Source: Antitrichia curtipendula
Taxonomy: Eukaryota > Streptophyta > Bryopsida > Hypnales > Leucodontaceae
Reading direction: 5' to 3'
DNA: 64,000 bases
NCBI GenBank assembly: GCA_951230915.1
Contig: OX579636.1
Coordinates: 27,029,567-27,093,566, forward strand
Positions 24,501-35,460 of the stretch are shown here, in pieces. A program made the position numbers and the translations under genes. The first letter of the stretch is position 1. Each line of letters opens with the position of its first letter. Below the pieces are notes generated by a model that was not told the origin of the DNA, made no database searches, and saw only the letters and a program-made list of their open reading frames with translations.

Positions 24501-26331
24501 TTGAAGGCACCTCTGTAGGGTCAGCAAATCCAAGAACACCTGAGATAGACGATAATGATTGTTGCAGAGTCTGCAATTGATCCAGGAAAGCTGCACAAAC
24601 AGGGGCACGGGAATCGATAGTTTGTAAGATATGTAATCAAAGATTTGTAACTTGAAGAAGAAGCTTCACTCACAACATCTTAAGGCTTCGTTTGACTCAA
24701 AGAAGGCCCATGGATGTCAAGAAACCTCATAGGGAGCATCATATCCAAAAACCTACACCTGAATCTTTAACTTCGGAAAAGACACGTGAATAAGAGATTG
24801 AACCAGAATGAGAAGAGTTTTGAGGGATCGTGTTGTACCCTTCTGCGTAGGTTCCAAGTCCCTCATACGTTCTCTAACTCTTCTTTTAAACTCCCTTTCT
24901 TGAGCGTCCCAATCCTCTCTCTCATGCTGCCAAAAACGATAGGGTGTCAGATTCCATAAACAATACATGGAAGATTCATATCCCCTGAAAATAACTGAGC
25001 TACCGCGAGTAGTGACAAGACTTGTCATAAACCGAGTTATGAAGTTATTTGCATCTGAAGTGATGATGCAAGAGCGTGATTGGTCCTTCGTTTAATCGCA
25101 TAACCCCAAATATCACAGTTGCATGATCATGCTCGGCTGGAAACAGCAACTCGGGAGCATGATTGATATGTTTACACTGTCAACGTCAAACACCTCTCCA
25201 CCAATAAGTCCCAGTTCAGATATTGACTCTACCGAGGGTACGGAAGATTGAGGCAGTAACCCCGATCCATAATCAGCTCCACTTTGTGCCTTCTCAACTG
25301 AATTTTGATACACACGAATGGATTCATGAATCGTATCCAACCACGGCTGCCGATAATCACGACTGATTGTACGTAAATAGTATACCGTCGAACCTTTCAT
25401 AATCTTGAACTGCCGCTCCTTCCCTGCGGCAGGAGCCACTGTGGCCCCCTGCTCGTGTCAAAAAAAAGAGACCAAATCAGTTGTGAAACACAGTGCATTG
25501 CAGCTTCATACACAACGATTACATCGTAACTGCCGGTAATGATTAAGCATTTCTGCGTGATATAATTCATTTAAGATATAACAAATGCCAGAAGAAAGAT
25601 AACACACGTACAAGAAGACTGATGCATCCATGGCGACCAATTTGATCTGAATTCTTGAAGTGGAGAAGCAGTCCAGGAGGATTTGCAACAAACCAGCGTC
25701 GGCGCCAACGTTTAAACCTTCCAGCCCAAATAAGGACCCATCCTGCAGGAGGCTGACCACCTACATCTGAACCACTATTTGTCCGCTTATGCCACCTTCG
25801 TGGATCATATATTTTCCTGACAGAGGACAACGACAAGAAAAGTCAAAAAAAGCAAATTAAGAAAAAGCAGCTTCGTATCAAGAGCATCCCCTTCATAATG
25901 AAAAATGGTCTCTTAAATACCTCCAAATTCCTAAGAACCAAAAGAAAACCACACTTAAAATCATCTCAGAAAGAAGAAAATTGGAAATTCCAATGCCATT
26001 CTATTGGACAAGAATGCTCAAGGCGTTGTCGTACCAAATGGTAAACACTAATGAAAACAATCAAAAGCATGCGAATCTAGACAAGATTTACGCTGGAAAA
26101 TTCAAACGTTGAGCGGCGGAACTGAGCTCCTTTTCTACGTCTCAAACGCATCAACAAGCATTCATTACGATAAAACCTGGATTTTCTGAGAAGAAGCAAT
26201 TGCATTGGCCGAAAAGATAAAACTCTAAGATAGAGAGAAAACATTCAATCTCACCTGTTACCATGCGCCAACTCCTTCGAAACTGAAGAGCGACGACGCC
26301 GGCGCTGCTGATGAGGAGCCATCGCATCCAT
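18547..26331 (-). CDS. Oxysterol-binding-protein-related protein (ORP) with PH domain, coiled coil and ORD lipid-transfer domain
   Basis: Seventeen exons, ends in minus-strand order: 26331-26255, 25816-25612, 25448-25176, 24926-24839, 24590-24167, 23735-23180, 22683-22552, 22211-22112, 21429-21216, 21091-20939, 20728-20551, 20267-20157, 20069-19854, 19663-19471, 19249-19179, 19038-18919 and 18675-18547. They sum to 1079 codons in frame. A PH domain spans about residues 50-137 (RRRWFV; conserved W130). A long polar region follows, then a coiled coil (about 542-585), an acidic stretch (about 595-615), an FFAT-like EYFEALE at 632-638, and the ORD from about 690. The ORD carries KPFNP 777-781 and the signature EQVSHHPP 799-806, whose histidines bind PI4P in this family. 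The C-terminus has LPPTDSRFRPDQR and the closing YWDAREN...CPDI block. ORPs exchange sterol or phospholipid against PI4P at membrane contacts. It is longer than typical plant ORPs (about 400-820 residues). The exon 8/9 junction has a weak acceptor and is the least certain. Confidence 0.9.
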
Positions 26332-28140
26332 TCGCAGGTCAAAGTGTCACCTAGGTCAACGGGATGGCTAACTAGGGGCGAGGCAGCCACAAACAATAAC
26401 GACACACGTCTACGGACAGCCTACAAATGCACAACAAGACTTACGCAGGTGTCCAGAAGCTACGTCCCGTATCTCAATTCACCTAATACACTAAGGCTCA
26501 ATGAAAGGGTTTCAACTATCACATGTGTAATACGATACAGCTTGCTATGCAAATTCGACTGGCTCAGAGAAGATAACCCGCGGAACACATCGAAACAGAG
26601 TCCCAGGTGTGCGTTCCGAACCCGGGATCCACCCGCGCCATTAAGGTCCCCGTTCCCGCCTGAGCATATTTTTCTTCTACGGTAGTTCTAATCTAATCAG
26701 CTCCAACAAGCGCTGCCTCCCACTTCAATACAAAAGTGCATCCGTACGAAATATTTGTCCCAACAATAACTTGCTCAATCTCAAAAATTCAGCCAGAGCT
26801 CTCTTGATTACTAACAAACGACCGACACCACGTCCAGCTCTTCCTGTTTTCAAAAGAATTCCCTCCAGCGCCAATATAAAATAACCAGCCACCGTCACTC
26901 ACAATTCGATCCCGCGACTTCCACTCGAAGATCTCAAAAAGCGTTCCCTGTACTGTACAACGATCGGACGCCAAGTTTCTTCTACTCAGCAAGAATCTAA
27001 ACACGCGATCCCGCCTCATACCAAAACGAGGTCCGATTTCAATGTGACGCATGCACTCCCGGTCATTCTATCCTCCCCACCTGACCAAAAATTTCAGAAA
27101 CAACAATCACTAAGCTTCCAACCCCGAGATCGGCACAATCAATGCACGGAAACAATATATTGATGCACCTCTCCCCAGACCTAAGCTACACATCACCCGG
27201 GCGACGAGCAATCACTCCAGGTCCACATACTGTCTGTCGTCCACCCAAAACTCTCCCACAACGACCTAAATTACGGCCAATTCCACACCATGTCACATCG
27301 TAAGACACGCCGGGACGCGCTTCATCGAAATTCCAGTTCCGAATTCCACGTTGCAAGGCAGTCAGGCTCTGCTGCTGACCTCCTCCGTCCTCGAGGCTGC
27401 ACCAAAAACCGACCCCCCCCCGGGCTCTTTACGGAGCCAAATTCCGCCAGAAGAAACTCGACGGAAGCGCACGGCGCAATTCCGTCCACCGGAAAGCGAG
27501 CCCGGAACGACGGATCAAGCGACAGACGATCATCACCCGTGTCGTCGTCGTCCTCGCCGCAGCAACAGCAGCACTGCGAGCCCCGATCGAGGGCGGCTCT
27601 TTGTTGTGTTGTTGTTCGCTTGCCAGAGAGCGCAGGCACCGGAAAGATTTGGGGGCTCTTTTCGTGGCTTCTTTCTGCGTCCACGGCCACGATGCGCCCG
27701 AGGCGGCATCCGACGGCGCGTGGCGCCAGAACGTGGACGCCTTCAGTTTGAAAGGATCTTTACTACCGCAGCGCTTCGGGAAACGCGTAACGCCCTGGTC
27801 GCGGGGGATGTGGCTGATGGGTACATTCGGGGAATCGCGATGCCATTCGGCGGACGTTGATTCAAAATTGGAACAATTCCCTTGGTTGGATGAATAATAT
27901 ATCGATGATTGATCCATCGACACTGAAATGGATGAATTTTACAAATTCTGCATTGATATTGGATGAATGTTGCATCGATGATGAGTCCTCAGGCTACCTG
28001 AGTGCACTCACTCTAGAATTTATTGGGGCGGTGGTACACTTGTACGGCCAGCTGCGATTTTTGGGGGGCTGCTGGGAAGAAGGACGAATAGCAATCAGTG
28101 GTACACCCCACTTCATGAGTTCACGTTTTTTTCAATCTTG
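26332..28140. other. ORP upstream region with a GC-rich island
   Basis: Base composition rises sharply, with CpG-rich DNA at about 27280-27870, then falls to AT-rich DNA near 27880. Several overlapping frames are open on both strands across the island, but all are low-complexity (Arg/Ser/Pro-rich) and lack domains, so they look like composition artefacts. The region probably holds the ORP promoter and a leader, possibly with a 5'-UTR intron. Confidence 0.45.
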
Positions 28141-29663
28141 AGGGTGCTTATGCCACATGGCAATCTGTGATTAGATTGGGACACCAATCGAGGGGCAAGA
28201 TATTTTTACTTGCTACTTTTTTGGAAAATTCGAAGGAAAAAAATCAAGATTCTTGGTGTTGCAATTGGACCCTACTCTATTGATTGGAAGTGCTATAATT
28301 TTTATAATTTATCTTCTTTTAGTATGTTTTGAGATGGTTCTCTATGCTTCTTGGCTTTTGGTCTTTCTAGCTTACTTTTAATGGGCTCTATAATTTTGGT
28401 TGTCCAAATTTCAAATCCAAATATTCTTGTGTCTTTTCATTGTTATTTTTTATATGCTTTCAAAGATCGTATTCTCAAGTTCTGATTTTATATCAATCAA
28501 AGATAGTAATAAATTTAGAGGGTCATTTACATTGTTTTGAATTTGGAAATTTTTACTTTCTTTTTCAATAAATTTTATAGAATTTTGATAAATTCAATCA
28601 TAGCTATGAAATTTGCAAATAAAATATTTGACTTTTTTTCAAAGGAGACATAGGAAAACTTTCACAAAAGTATAGTTTAAGGAGGGGGGGAGGTGAACAA
28701 TTATAAAATATGGTGTGCAATATTTGTAAGGATCATTGGAATTTTTTAGCCAAAATCTTACTTCACCAAATAAAATCTAAAGAACTTGTCTCGAATTTTT
28801 AACTTCAATGAATAAATATGTTTAATGTGTATTCAAAAATAGAATTTGTACATGAATGATGCTAAATTTTTAGAGGACTAATTGAATGAAATAATGAAAT
28901 TATAAAATAGGAGTTTTTGTTCCAAAAAATTAAACACACAACTATTGTATATATACTAAAAGTCATACATAAATTTTATGATTATAGTATACAATAGCCA
29001 TGCGTCCCACATGAATTCAATAATCCATTGAAACTCAAACCCCTTAACCCTTGAACGTAGAAGGGGTGATGCTGAAAATCATCCTTTTGTATTACCGTGT
29101 GAATCATTGGCCAAAGAAATAGCAAAAGCACCTATTGGAAGTCAAAGTATTGTAGGAGATCTTTCCTTTCCAAACCCAATTCCAAGGATGAATAGTTGTA
29201 CTTTCGTCCTATATTCAAAGATTCCTTGTCATCCATCGAACGTTTGGTGTCTGTGTCGACATTCAAGGCTTAAAGACCAAGGCCTTTTTTTCGCCAAAAA
29301 ACACTCAGAGCTATCATTTCTATTGCAAAGAGTAAAAAAAATTGGACTTTTTTTTTTGCACATCTAACTATAGGACATTATACCTAACTAGTAAGAAAAA
29401 TTAATGGAATAAATTTCAAATTTTTTGATTGCACAGATTGCAATATATTTGCGTTTAAAGTGGAAAAATAAATAAATAAATTGCACATTGTGGTACTAGA
29501 TTATTTGACTGTGAACCTTCTTAACTTAAATTTTTTGCACTACAAAGTTTTGAGATTTAAATCCTTATGGTGTGAAACTGAGTTGAGAGTCTAGAAGAAA
29601 AACAATTAGTTCAAAAAAACTTAATTTTCATCTTTTTTTAAATTGTTCAATAGAAGTAGGTAC
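28141..29663. other. AT-rich spacer, no gene
   Basis: No supported gene. The stretch at about 29180-29250 is related to 39775-39840 (AATTCCAAGGATGAA followed by a shared TTGTCATCCAT block), marking another dispersed repeat whose ends I could not define. Confidence 0.4.
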
Positions 29664-29911
29664 GACGGTGCTAATATGTGAGCCTAAGAATGCAAGCTTG
29701 TGAGCATTGAGCTTACAATATAGGTACCTATAATATAGATCCCACACACTATAGAAGGTGTATGTATCATAAACACCTATAATATGGATGTTTGTAACAT
29801 ATATATCCTAAAATCATAGATAATTTCTATAGTATATACACCTATAACATAGGCATGTGGTATTCTAGGCTCATGGGCTCACACTCCTATGTTCACATAA
29901 TAGCAACCCTC
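29664..29911. mobile_element. MULE-type MITE, copy 1 of 4
   Basis: 248 bp, flanked by GAAGTAGGTAC (29653-29663) and GAAGTACGTAC (29912-29922), an 11-bp target duplication with one difference. The left end GACGGTGCTAATATGTGAGC resembles the reverse complement of the right end, GAGGGTTGCTATTATGTGAA. The body contains repeated TATAATATAG/ACACCTATAACATAGG words. A 9-11-bp duplication suits Mutator-like elements. Confidence 0.65.
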
Positions 29912-30953
29912 GAAGTACGTACAAGATAGAAAGAAATCTAAATCATTAATATCTCTAAGATGGAATTAAAAAGTATTAATTCCAGTGGTGAGATTTTTCT
30001 AGCAAGAAAACAAAACTATGTGGAACTTTTCTTTTTAAATTATAAAAATTGCAATCACAAATGAATCCTACAAGTTATTTTTCCAAGAAGATGCTTAGAT
30101 TGTCCAAAAAACAAGATTGTCCATGACTTTCACATTATTTATCCAAATGAAATGAATCTTAGCTTTCCGTATAGACAAAAATATATTTTATAAGAAAAAA
30201 ATAAAAAATAAAGATCCAAATTCTTTCAATAAATTTTTATTGTCCAATTTTCCATGTTTTGAGCTTATTTGGACATAACTTTTGTTCCCAAGCACCAATC
30301 GAAAAACATATATTTCCAAGAAGATAATTAGATTTATTATCTTTAAAAAAATCTTCAAAAATTTGTGATAAAAACTGAGACCATAGATACTTGCCCAAAA
30401 TCCAAATTGTCCTTAAAATCAGCAATGGTTCTTTAGGGAATAAAATGTATTGTATGTGGTCAAAGCAAAATCAAATTTGTTTTCAATCATGGACTATAGC
30501 TAGGACTATTCACTTTGTCCTTCAGAATGCTCTCTTATTTTTGTACACTATTGCAACAATAGTCCTAAAATATCCCTTGGTGATTTCCTCTTTTGCAATT
30601 GAAGGAAAATGAGAGATCAAGTGAAAGAAACCACAGGGCTCCATAAAATGAAATCATACATCATCATTTTGCAATCCCATGCCAACCATTCCACACATTG
30701 GAATTTATTGTATGTATGTGTGAGTACAATGTCCATTACATAAATGAAAAGGTACAATAAGAGGTATTACATGTGGTCAAAGCAACATCAAATTGTTTCC
30801 AATTGTTGACTATAACAAGGACTATTCATAGCATTGTCCTTTGGGATGTTGAGGTAGCTCCCTTAATTTCATACTATGTCGCAATGACATTCAAAAAACG
30901 TCCCTCCTGATTGATTCATGATTGACGAAAAATGAGGGAACCATTTTTGTCAC

Positions 30954-31231
30954 AACAACACTAGCATGCGAGTTTAGAAAGGTGAGCCTAGAAATGCGAG
31001 CCTAGATGTAAGTAGATACTCTACAAATATTGAAGGTGTCTATAACTTACATACTTATAATATAAGTATCCTATAACCATGGAAGGTGCTTATAACATAG
31101 GTACCTACAATATAGACACCTATGATATAAATATCCTATAACTATAAAAGGTGCCTATAATATAAACACCTATAACATAGGAGCCCAGACTTCTAGGCTT
31201 AAGATCTTAGGCTCACACACTACCAATTGTG
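30954..31231. mobile_element. MULE-type MITE, copy 2, inserted in the tandem array
   Basis: 278 bp, flanked by an exact 11-bp duplication ATTTTTGTCAC (30943-30953 and 31232-31242). Excising it restores a continuous array unit. The ends (AACAACACTAGCATGCGAG; reverse complement of the other end CACAATTGGTAGTGTGTGAG) are diverged relatives of copy 1's termini. The interior shares the ACACCTATAACATAGG words. Confidence 0.7.
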
Positions 31232-31705
31232 ATTTTTGTCACATGTAGAAAAACCACATGGCTCCATAAAGTGAAATCATACATTGTCATTTTGCAATAT
31301 ATCCAATACCAACCATTCCTTATATTGGACCTTTCTATATGTATGTGTAAGCATACTACCCATAATATAATTTAAAATATACATAAGAAATATTACAAGT
31401 GGACAGAATAACATCAATGAAATTGCTTCCCATTGTGGATTGTAGCAAGGACTATTTATACCTTGTCCTTATCCTTTAGGATGCTAAAGTAGCTCTCTTA
31501 AATTTGTACCATGTTGCATTTACATTTCAAATACATCCCTCCTAATTGACTAAACAAATGAGAGAACTGTTTTGTCACTTGTAGAAACTGCATGGCTCTA
31601 TAAATTGAAATCATACATTGTCATTTTGCAATCCCATACCAACCATTCCATACATTGGACCTTTTTGTATGTATGTGTAAGTGTAATGTCCATTACACAA
31701 CTTAA

Positions 31706-32629
31706 TCCCTAAGGTTCCTTGACTATGTTATCATCAAAAACGCTCAAAAACTGCCATTTGTAATAATAGTACCAAATTTTCAAAAAATATCATTTTGGGG
31801 CACATGTAACCGTAGGATCTAGTAGTACACTAGATTGAAAAGATGTGGAAAAAATTCCTGAAATTTTCACCCTGTAGATTGCAAGATATTAGTGTTTGAA
31901 GTGACAAAAATCTTTTTTTTGGCCGAGTGAAAATTCAAGCAACTACACTTCACAAGCTCACATTTGTATGAAAAAATGTTCAAAATGGTGGGATTTCTTT
32001 GGATTCTTCAAGTCAAGTTGGCTACATGCTTGAAAATTTCAGATCATTTGGAACTATACAACATATAGGAAAAAAATAATAAGTAGAAAGATGTAGAGAA
32101 TGATTCAAAGTACAAAATTGTTAACAATTTATATATGGAATTGAAAAATGCCAATCCCAATGGTTGTAATCTTGTAATAAACAATCTACAACTTCTTCTT
32201 TTTTTAATTTTTTCTTAAAATATTTAAAATTGAGTTAAATAAAAGACTTCAAAGTTTATTTTAGAGGAGAGAATCCATAACTACCCGCAAACTAAAACAC
32301 CTCATAACTTTTGACTGATTGATCAAAATGGAATGATTAAAAGCTTTCCATGCACATATAAATCTAAGAAAACAATTTCAAATTCTTATTTTTGAAAAAA
32401 GTGATTTTTTCAGATCTGCCCGAACTGCCCGAGTTTAGAAACCAACCACATATTAGGCAATAACTTTTGACTCATATTTCCAAATGTCCTGAAATTCAAT
32501 GCACGTAAAATATATTCCTAGTCCACACCTTCTGTTAAAATTTGGGCCCAAAACATGGAAATCTCCAATCACACGTACCTGCCCAAAATTTATATGTTGC
32601 CAAAAAACAAAGCTTGGTTCTTTAGGGGT
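31706..32629 (-). mobile_element. ~0.92-kb non-autonomous inverted-repeat element, copy A
   Basis: It begins TCCCTAAGGTTCC and ends GGTTCTTTAGGGG, an inverted terminal pair. It interrupts the tandem array between units 3 and 4: the flanks AACTTAA and CAAAGGTACAATAAG fit the array when joined. The interior matches 57097-57993 and 38794-39707 in reverse orientation, with shared blocks around 'GATCCTA-GGTT', 'GCAAATATCTTG' and 'CTGAAATTT' on the opposite strand. No transposase frame. Confidence 0.6.
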
Positions 32630-33381
32630 TCAAAGGTACAATAAGAATTATTACAAGTGGGCAAAGCAAAATCAACTTGCTTCCCATTGTGGGCTACAGC
32701 ACAGACTATTCACCTTGCCCTTCATGATGTTGAGGTAGCTCTCTTAATTTTGTATCCTATTGCAACGATATTTCCCAAAGCATCCTTCCCAATTGACTCC
32801 CGATTGACGGGAAAACAAAAGAGCCTTTTTGTCACCTATAGAAACCACGCGACTCCATAAAACAAAAAATCAGACGCCGTCATTTTGCAATCCCATACCA
32901 ACCATTCCCCCACATTGGACCTTTCCTATATGTATGATATATGTGAGTACAACGTCCATAACATAACTTAAAAAGATGTATTTATTACAAGTGGTCAAAA
33001 CACCATCTATTGTGGACTACATACAAACAAAGACTATTCACACCTTGTCCTTTAGGTTGATGAAGTACCATAGCCATCTTAAATTCCGTACCACATTGCA
33101 ATGATACTCCAAAAAACATCCCTCGTCCCAATTGACTCCCAATTGACTCCCCAATTGACGCGCAAATGAGGGAACCCACCCCTTCCTTTTCTTTTTGTCC
33201 GACATGTCGAACCCACATGCATGCATGAAACTCCATAAACTTGAAATCATACACCAACCATTCCACATTGGACCTTTTTTCCTGCATGTATGTGCACACG
33301 AGTACAAATGTCGGGGAGGGGGTTTTCCAATCGCGCGCGCGGGGGGACCGACAATTTTCTCAACCCTTTTTACTCACTCAG

Positions 33382-33518
33382 GTGTGGTTGGTAAGGTGTC
33401 CCCGTCGGAACTGAATGGCATCGATTCAAACTGTGAATCCCCAGAGAGCGTGAGAGCGTCGTTCGCCAACGACGAACGGACGGACGGACCGACGGGGTCC
33501 GAGCTGCTGCTGCTGCAG
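33382..33518 (+). other. Isolated exon-like GC-rich segment
   Basis: A 137-base GC-rich stretch in AT-rich DNA. It is preceded by a good acceptor (TTTTTACTCACTCAG) and followed by a good donor (CTGCTGCAG then GTGGCA). The open phase would encode a Ser/Glu-rich peptide (SPSELNGIDSNC..., ESVRASFANDE...). I do not recognise the family and see no partner exons. It could be a captured gene fragment or an exon of an unseen transcript. It directly follows the tandem array. Confidence 0.3.
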
Positions 33519-34078
33519 GTGGCATGAGGGAACAACAGTGATCTTGTGACTTATTGTCAAAGGGAAACATCATGAGTCAGGTCTGACAATCAAGTCCCCA
33601 TTCACTTGCTCATACTACGGGTATCAATGCTGTGGCTCTGGACTTACCAATAAGGCCAAGTTTTTGGCCCATGGGAGGATTGGGAGCCGCGTCTGCCGAA
33701 AAGTCCTAGTAGCTGCACCTGATTTTTGGCTTGCAATGGTACTCAAAACCCACTTTTTCCAAGCACAAGGAGGAGTCGGTTGTAACTCGCCCTTCAGGTT
33801 TTGTGAGAAACTAGGAGGGACAAAAAATGTGTCCAATGAATGAATGATATGATGTGTGGAAGTATAATTTTTGGGAATCAAGGAATGGGAAAGTAACAGG
33901 TCCAGAAATTGCCCACCAAAGAGCTGGAAGTGAATTTTGGGGAGGCAGAGGTTCTTGAAATAGTTTATAGTAAATTTTATTTGAAAGACAAGTGGAATGG
34001 GCATCTAAACCAAGTTGTTTCATATGTTTTGGAGCTTTGTGGAATTAGTTATAGAATTTCGAAGTTGAAATGGCATAG

Positions 34079-34212
34079 GGGCTCTAAAACCGCCCGCCTC
34101 CTGAAATGCACATTGTTTGTACATTGGTGAAGGGTATGAAAAAGCAAACATGTATACATTGTGTACATTTGAAGGTGTGGGCGGTTTCAAAGCCTGTGCA
34201 ATTTTAGAGCCT
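34079..34212. repeat. Short foldback
   Basis: GGGGCTCTAAAACCGCCC near 34079 faces a diverged complement near 34185-34212 (GGGCGG...TTTTAGAGCC), with further pairing of TGTACA-containing segments inside. Size and termini suggest a small MITE. A second inverted pair lies close by (CTAGACTTTGGCGTG at about 34423 and CACGCCAAGGTCTAG at about 34522). Confidence 0.42.
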
Positions 34213-34762
34213 GTTACCTTATGTTCCCACGTGGTGGTGTTGAAGAGTGTTGGTGTTAGTGGGGTCTTAAGGACGAACTTATAACTACTTCTGGACCAGA
34301 TTCACATTGCAAACATCACCCCTAACATCAAGTGGGAACATGGTTACCATAAGTGTACCCATAATCTGAACCTTGGAAGGACCCAAGAGCATCTCCAACA
34401 ATAAGGTTTAAAAATCAGCACGCTAGACTTTGGCGTGTCACTTTTTAATTGGGAAAAGGCCCCGTCTGGTTTCTTGGCCCCCACCGGCAGGTGTTTGAAA
34501 TGGAACTAAATAATTATGAACCACGCCAAGGTCTAGAGCTCAGCTGGGCTGAAGTCGTGGCAATTGCTTATTAGTCAAAGAAGGCTTCACATTTGCTCCA
34601 AACTTAGGTTTATATTTGAGCCGTACAACTCACTCTCCATTCTTATAGTTGCAACTAAACATGTTCTTTCCGGCAACTACATTAGAAACAACACCAAATC
34701 CTTCTTTTTTAATATTAATACCACCAATGGCACAAATCAAACACGTGAGACATTGTAGCTTG

Positions 34763-35208
34763 TAAGGTAAACCAGCCCATTGTGGTCAGAATTTCGAGTC
34801 TGCCCTCATGCCATTGCTGAAAATTTTCAAATTTTTTCTCACTCAAAGATAAGTGTGGGAAATAGTGAGAGCAATTTGAAATTTTATTTTTCAAACAAAG
34901 TGTGAATTAGTTATGTATTTTTGAAGTGATCTTCCCAACATGGTTTACAAGCTGCCCCATAACCAACAAAAAGTATATCCAATATGCTCATCTTAATCAC
35001 CTAAAGTGGTCACAATAATTTCTATTGTGGAATGCCATGAAAAATCACTTCCTACAATGATTTACACTGAAAAATTGGGTGCTCCTAATGAGGTCACTAA
35101 TCACTCCAAAGGTGTCAGGTTAGATATTGATTGTGGTCTGAAAAAACATCATGGGGTCATAAGATGTCCACTATAGGTCATCTGACCGTAATGGGCTGGT
35201 TTACCTTA
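34763..35208. mobile_element. 446-bp MITE with ~28-bp inverted termini
   Basis: The left end TAAGGTAAACCAGCCCATTG (34763 on) and the reverse complement of the right end TAAGGTAAACCAGCCCATTA match, and both continue into GGTCAGA. The body is non-coding. A target duplication is not clear, so the superfamily is unassigned. Confidence 0.62.
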
Positions 35209-35376
35209 GTGTGACAAACAAATTTTGTTGAGGTTTGTGTTGAAAAACTAGTTGGTTTTTCCAACTAGTGGGATGGAAGCCAAATCAACCGAGCTTAACA
35301 AATTTCTTGCCGGGACAATATTTTACATCGTGGTGAAAATGTTATAATGAACGTCTAATGAAGGACTTCACTGCTA

Positions 35377-35460
35377 ACTATTGAAACAAAAAATGCACCT
35401 ATTGGTCCAATAATCAAAGTATTGTGGTGACTACCTTGGTCACGGGGGGCCACATCCTTC
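35377..35460. repeat. Dispersed repeat, inverted partner at about 46100-46190
   Basis: AATGCACCTATTGGTYCAAT and GTGACTACCTTGGTCAYGG occur in the same order here and in the reverse complement of 46100-46190. These appear to be two opposite copies of one dispersed repeat. Element ends were not defined. Confidence 0.5.

Larger units (their letters stand above)
30425..33306. repeat. Tandem array of five ~335-bp units, interrupted twice
   Basis: Units are anchored by an AAGTGGTCAAAGCAAAATCA-like word at about 30448, 30768, 31393, 32652 and 32987. Each continues through GGACTATTCA, TTGAGGTAGCTC, a CTCCATAAA block, TCATTTTGCAATCCCATACC, ACCATTCC and TTGGACC, and ends with a TATGTATGTGTGAGTACAA-like word. 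Spacing is about 320-340 bp once a 278-bp MITE (in unit 2) and a ~0.92-kb element (after unit 3) are removed. No coding capacity is seen. The last unit ends at an abrupt GC-rich boundary near 33310. Confidence 0.72.

Noticed and set aside
26600..26690. tRNA-like T-arm (GGGTTCGGAAC on the minus strand)
   Set aside because: The T stem does not pair, and no matching acceptor stem or A box lies at the right distance.
27290..27923. Overlapping frames of 94-169 codons on both strands
   Set aside because: CpG-rich island with Arg/Ser-rich translations in every phase and no domain or splice logic; better read as promoter/leader DNA.
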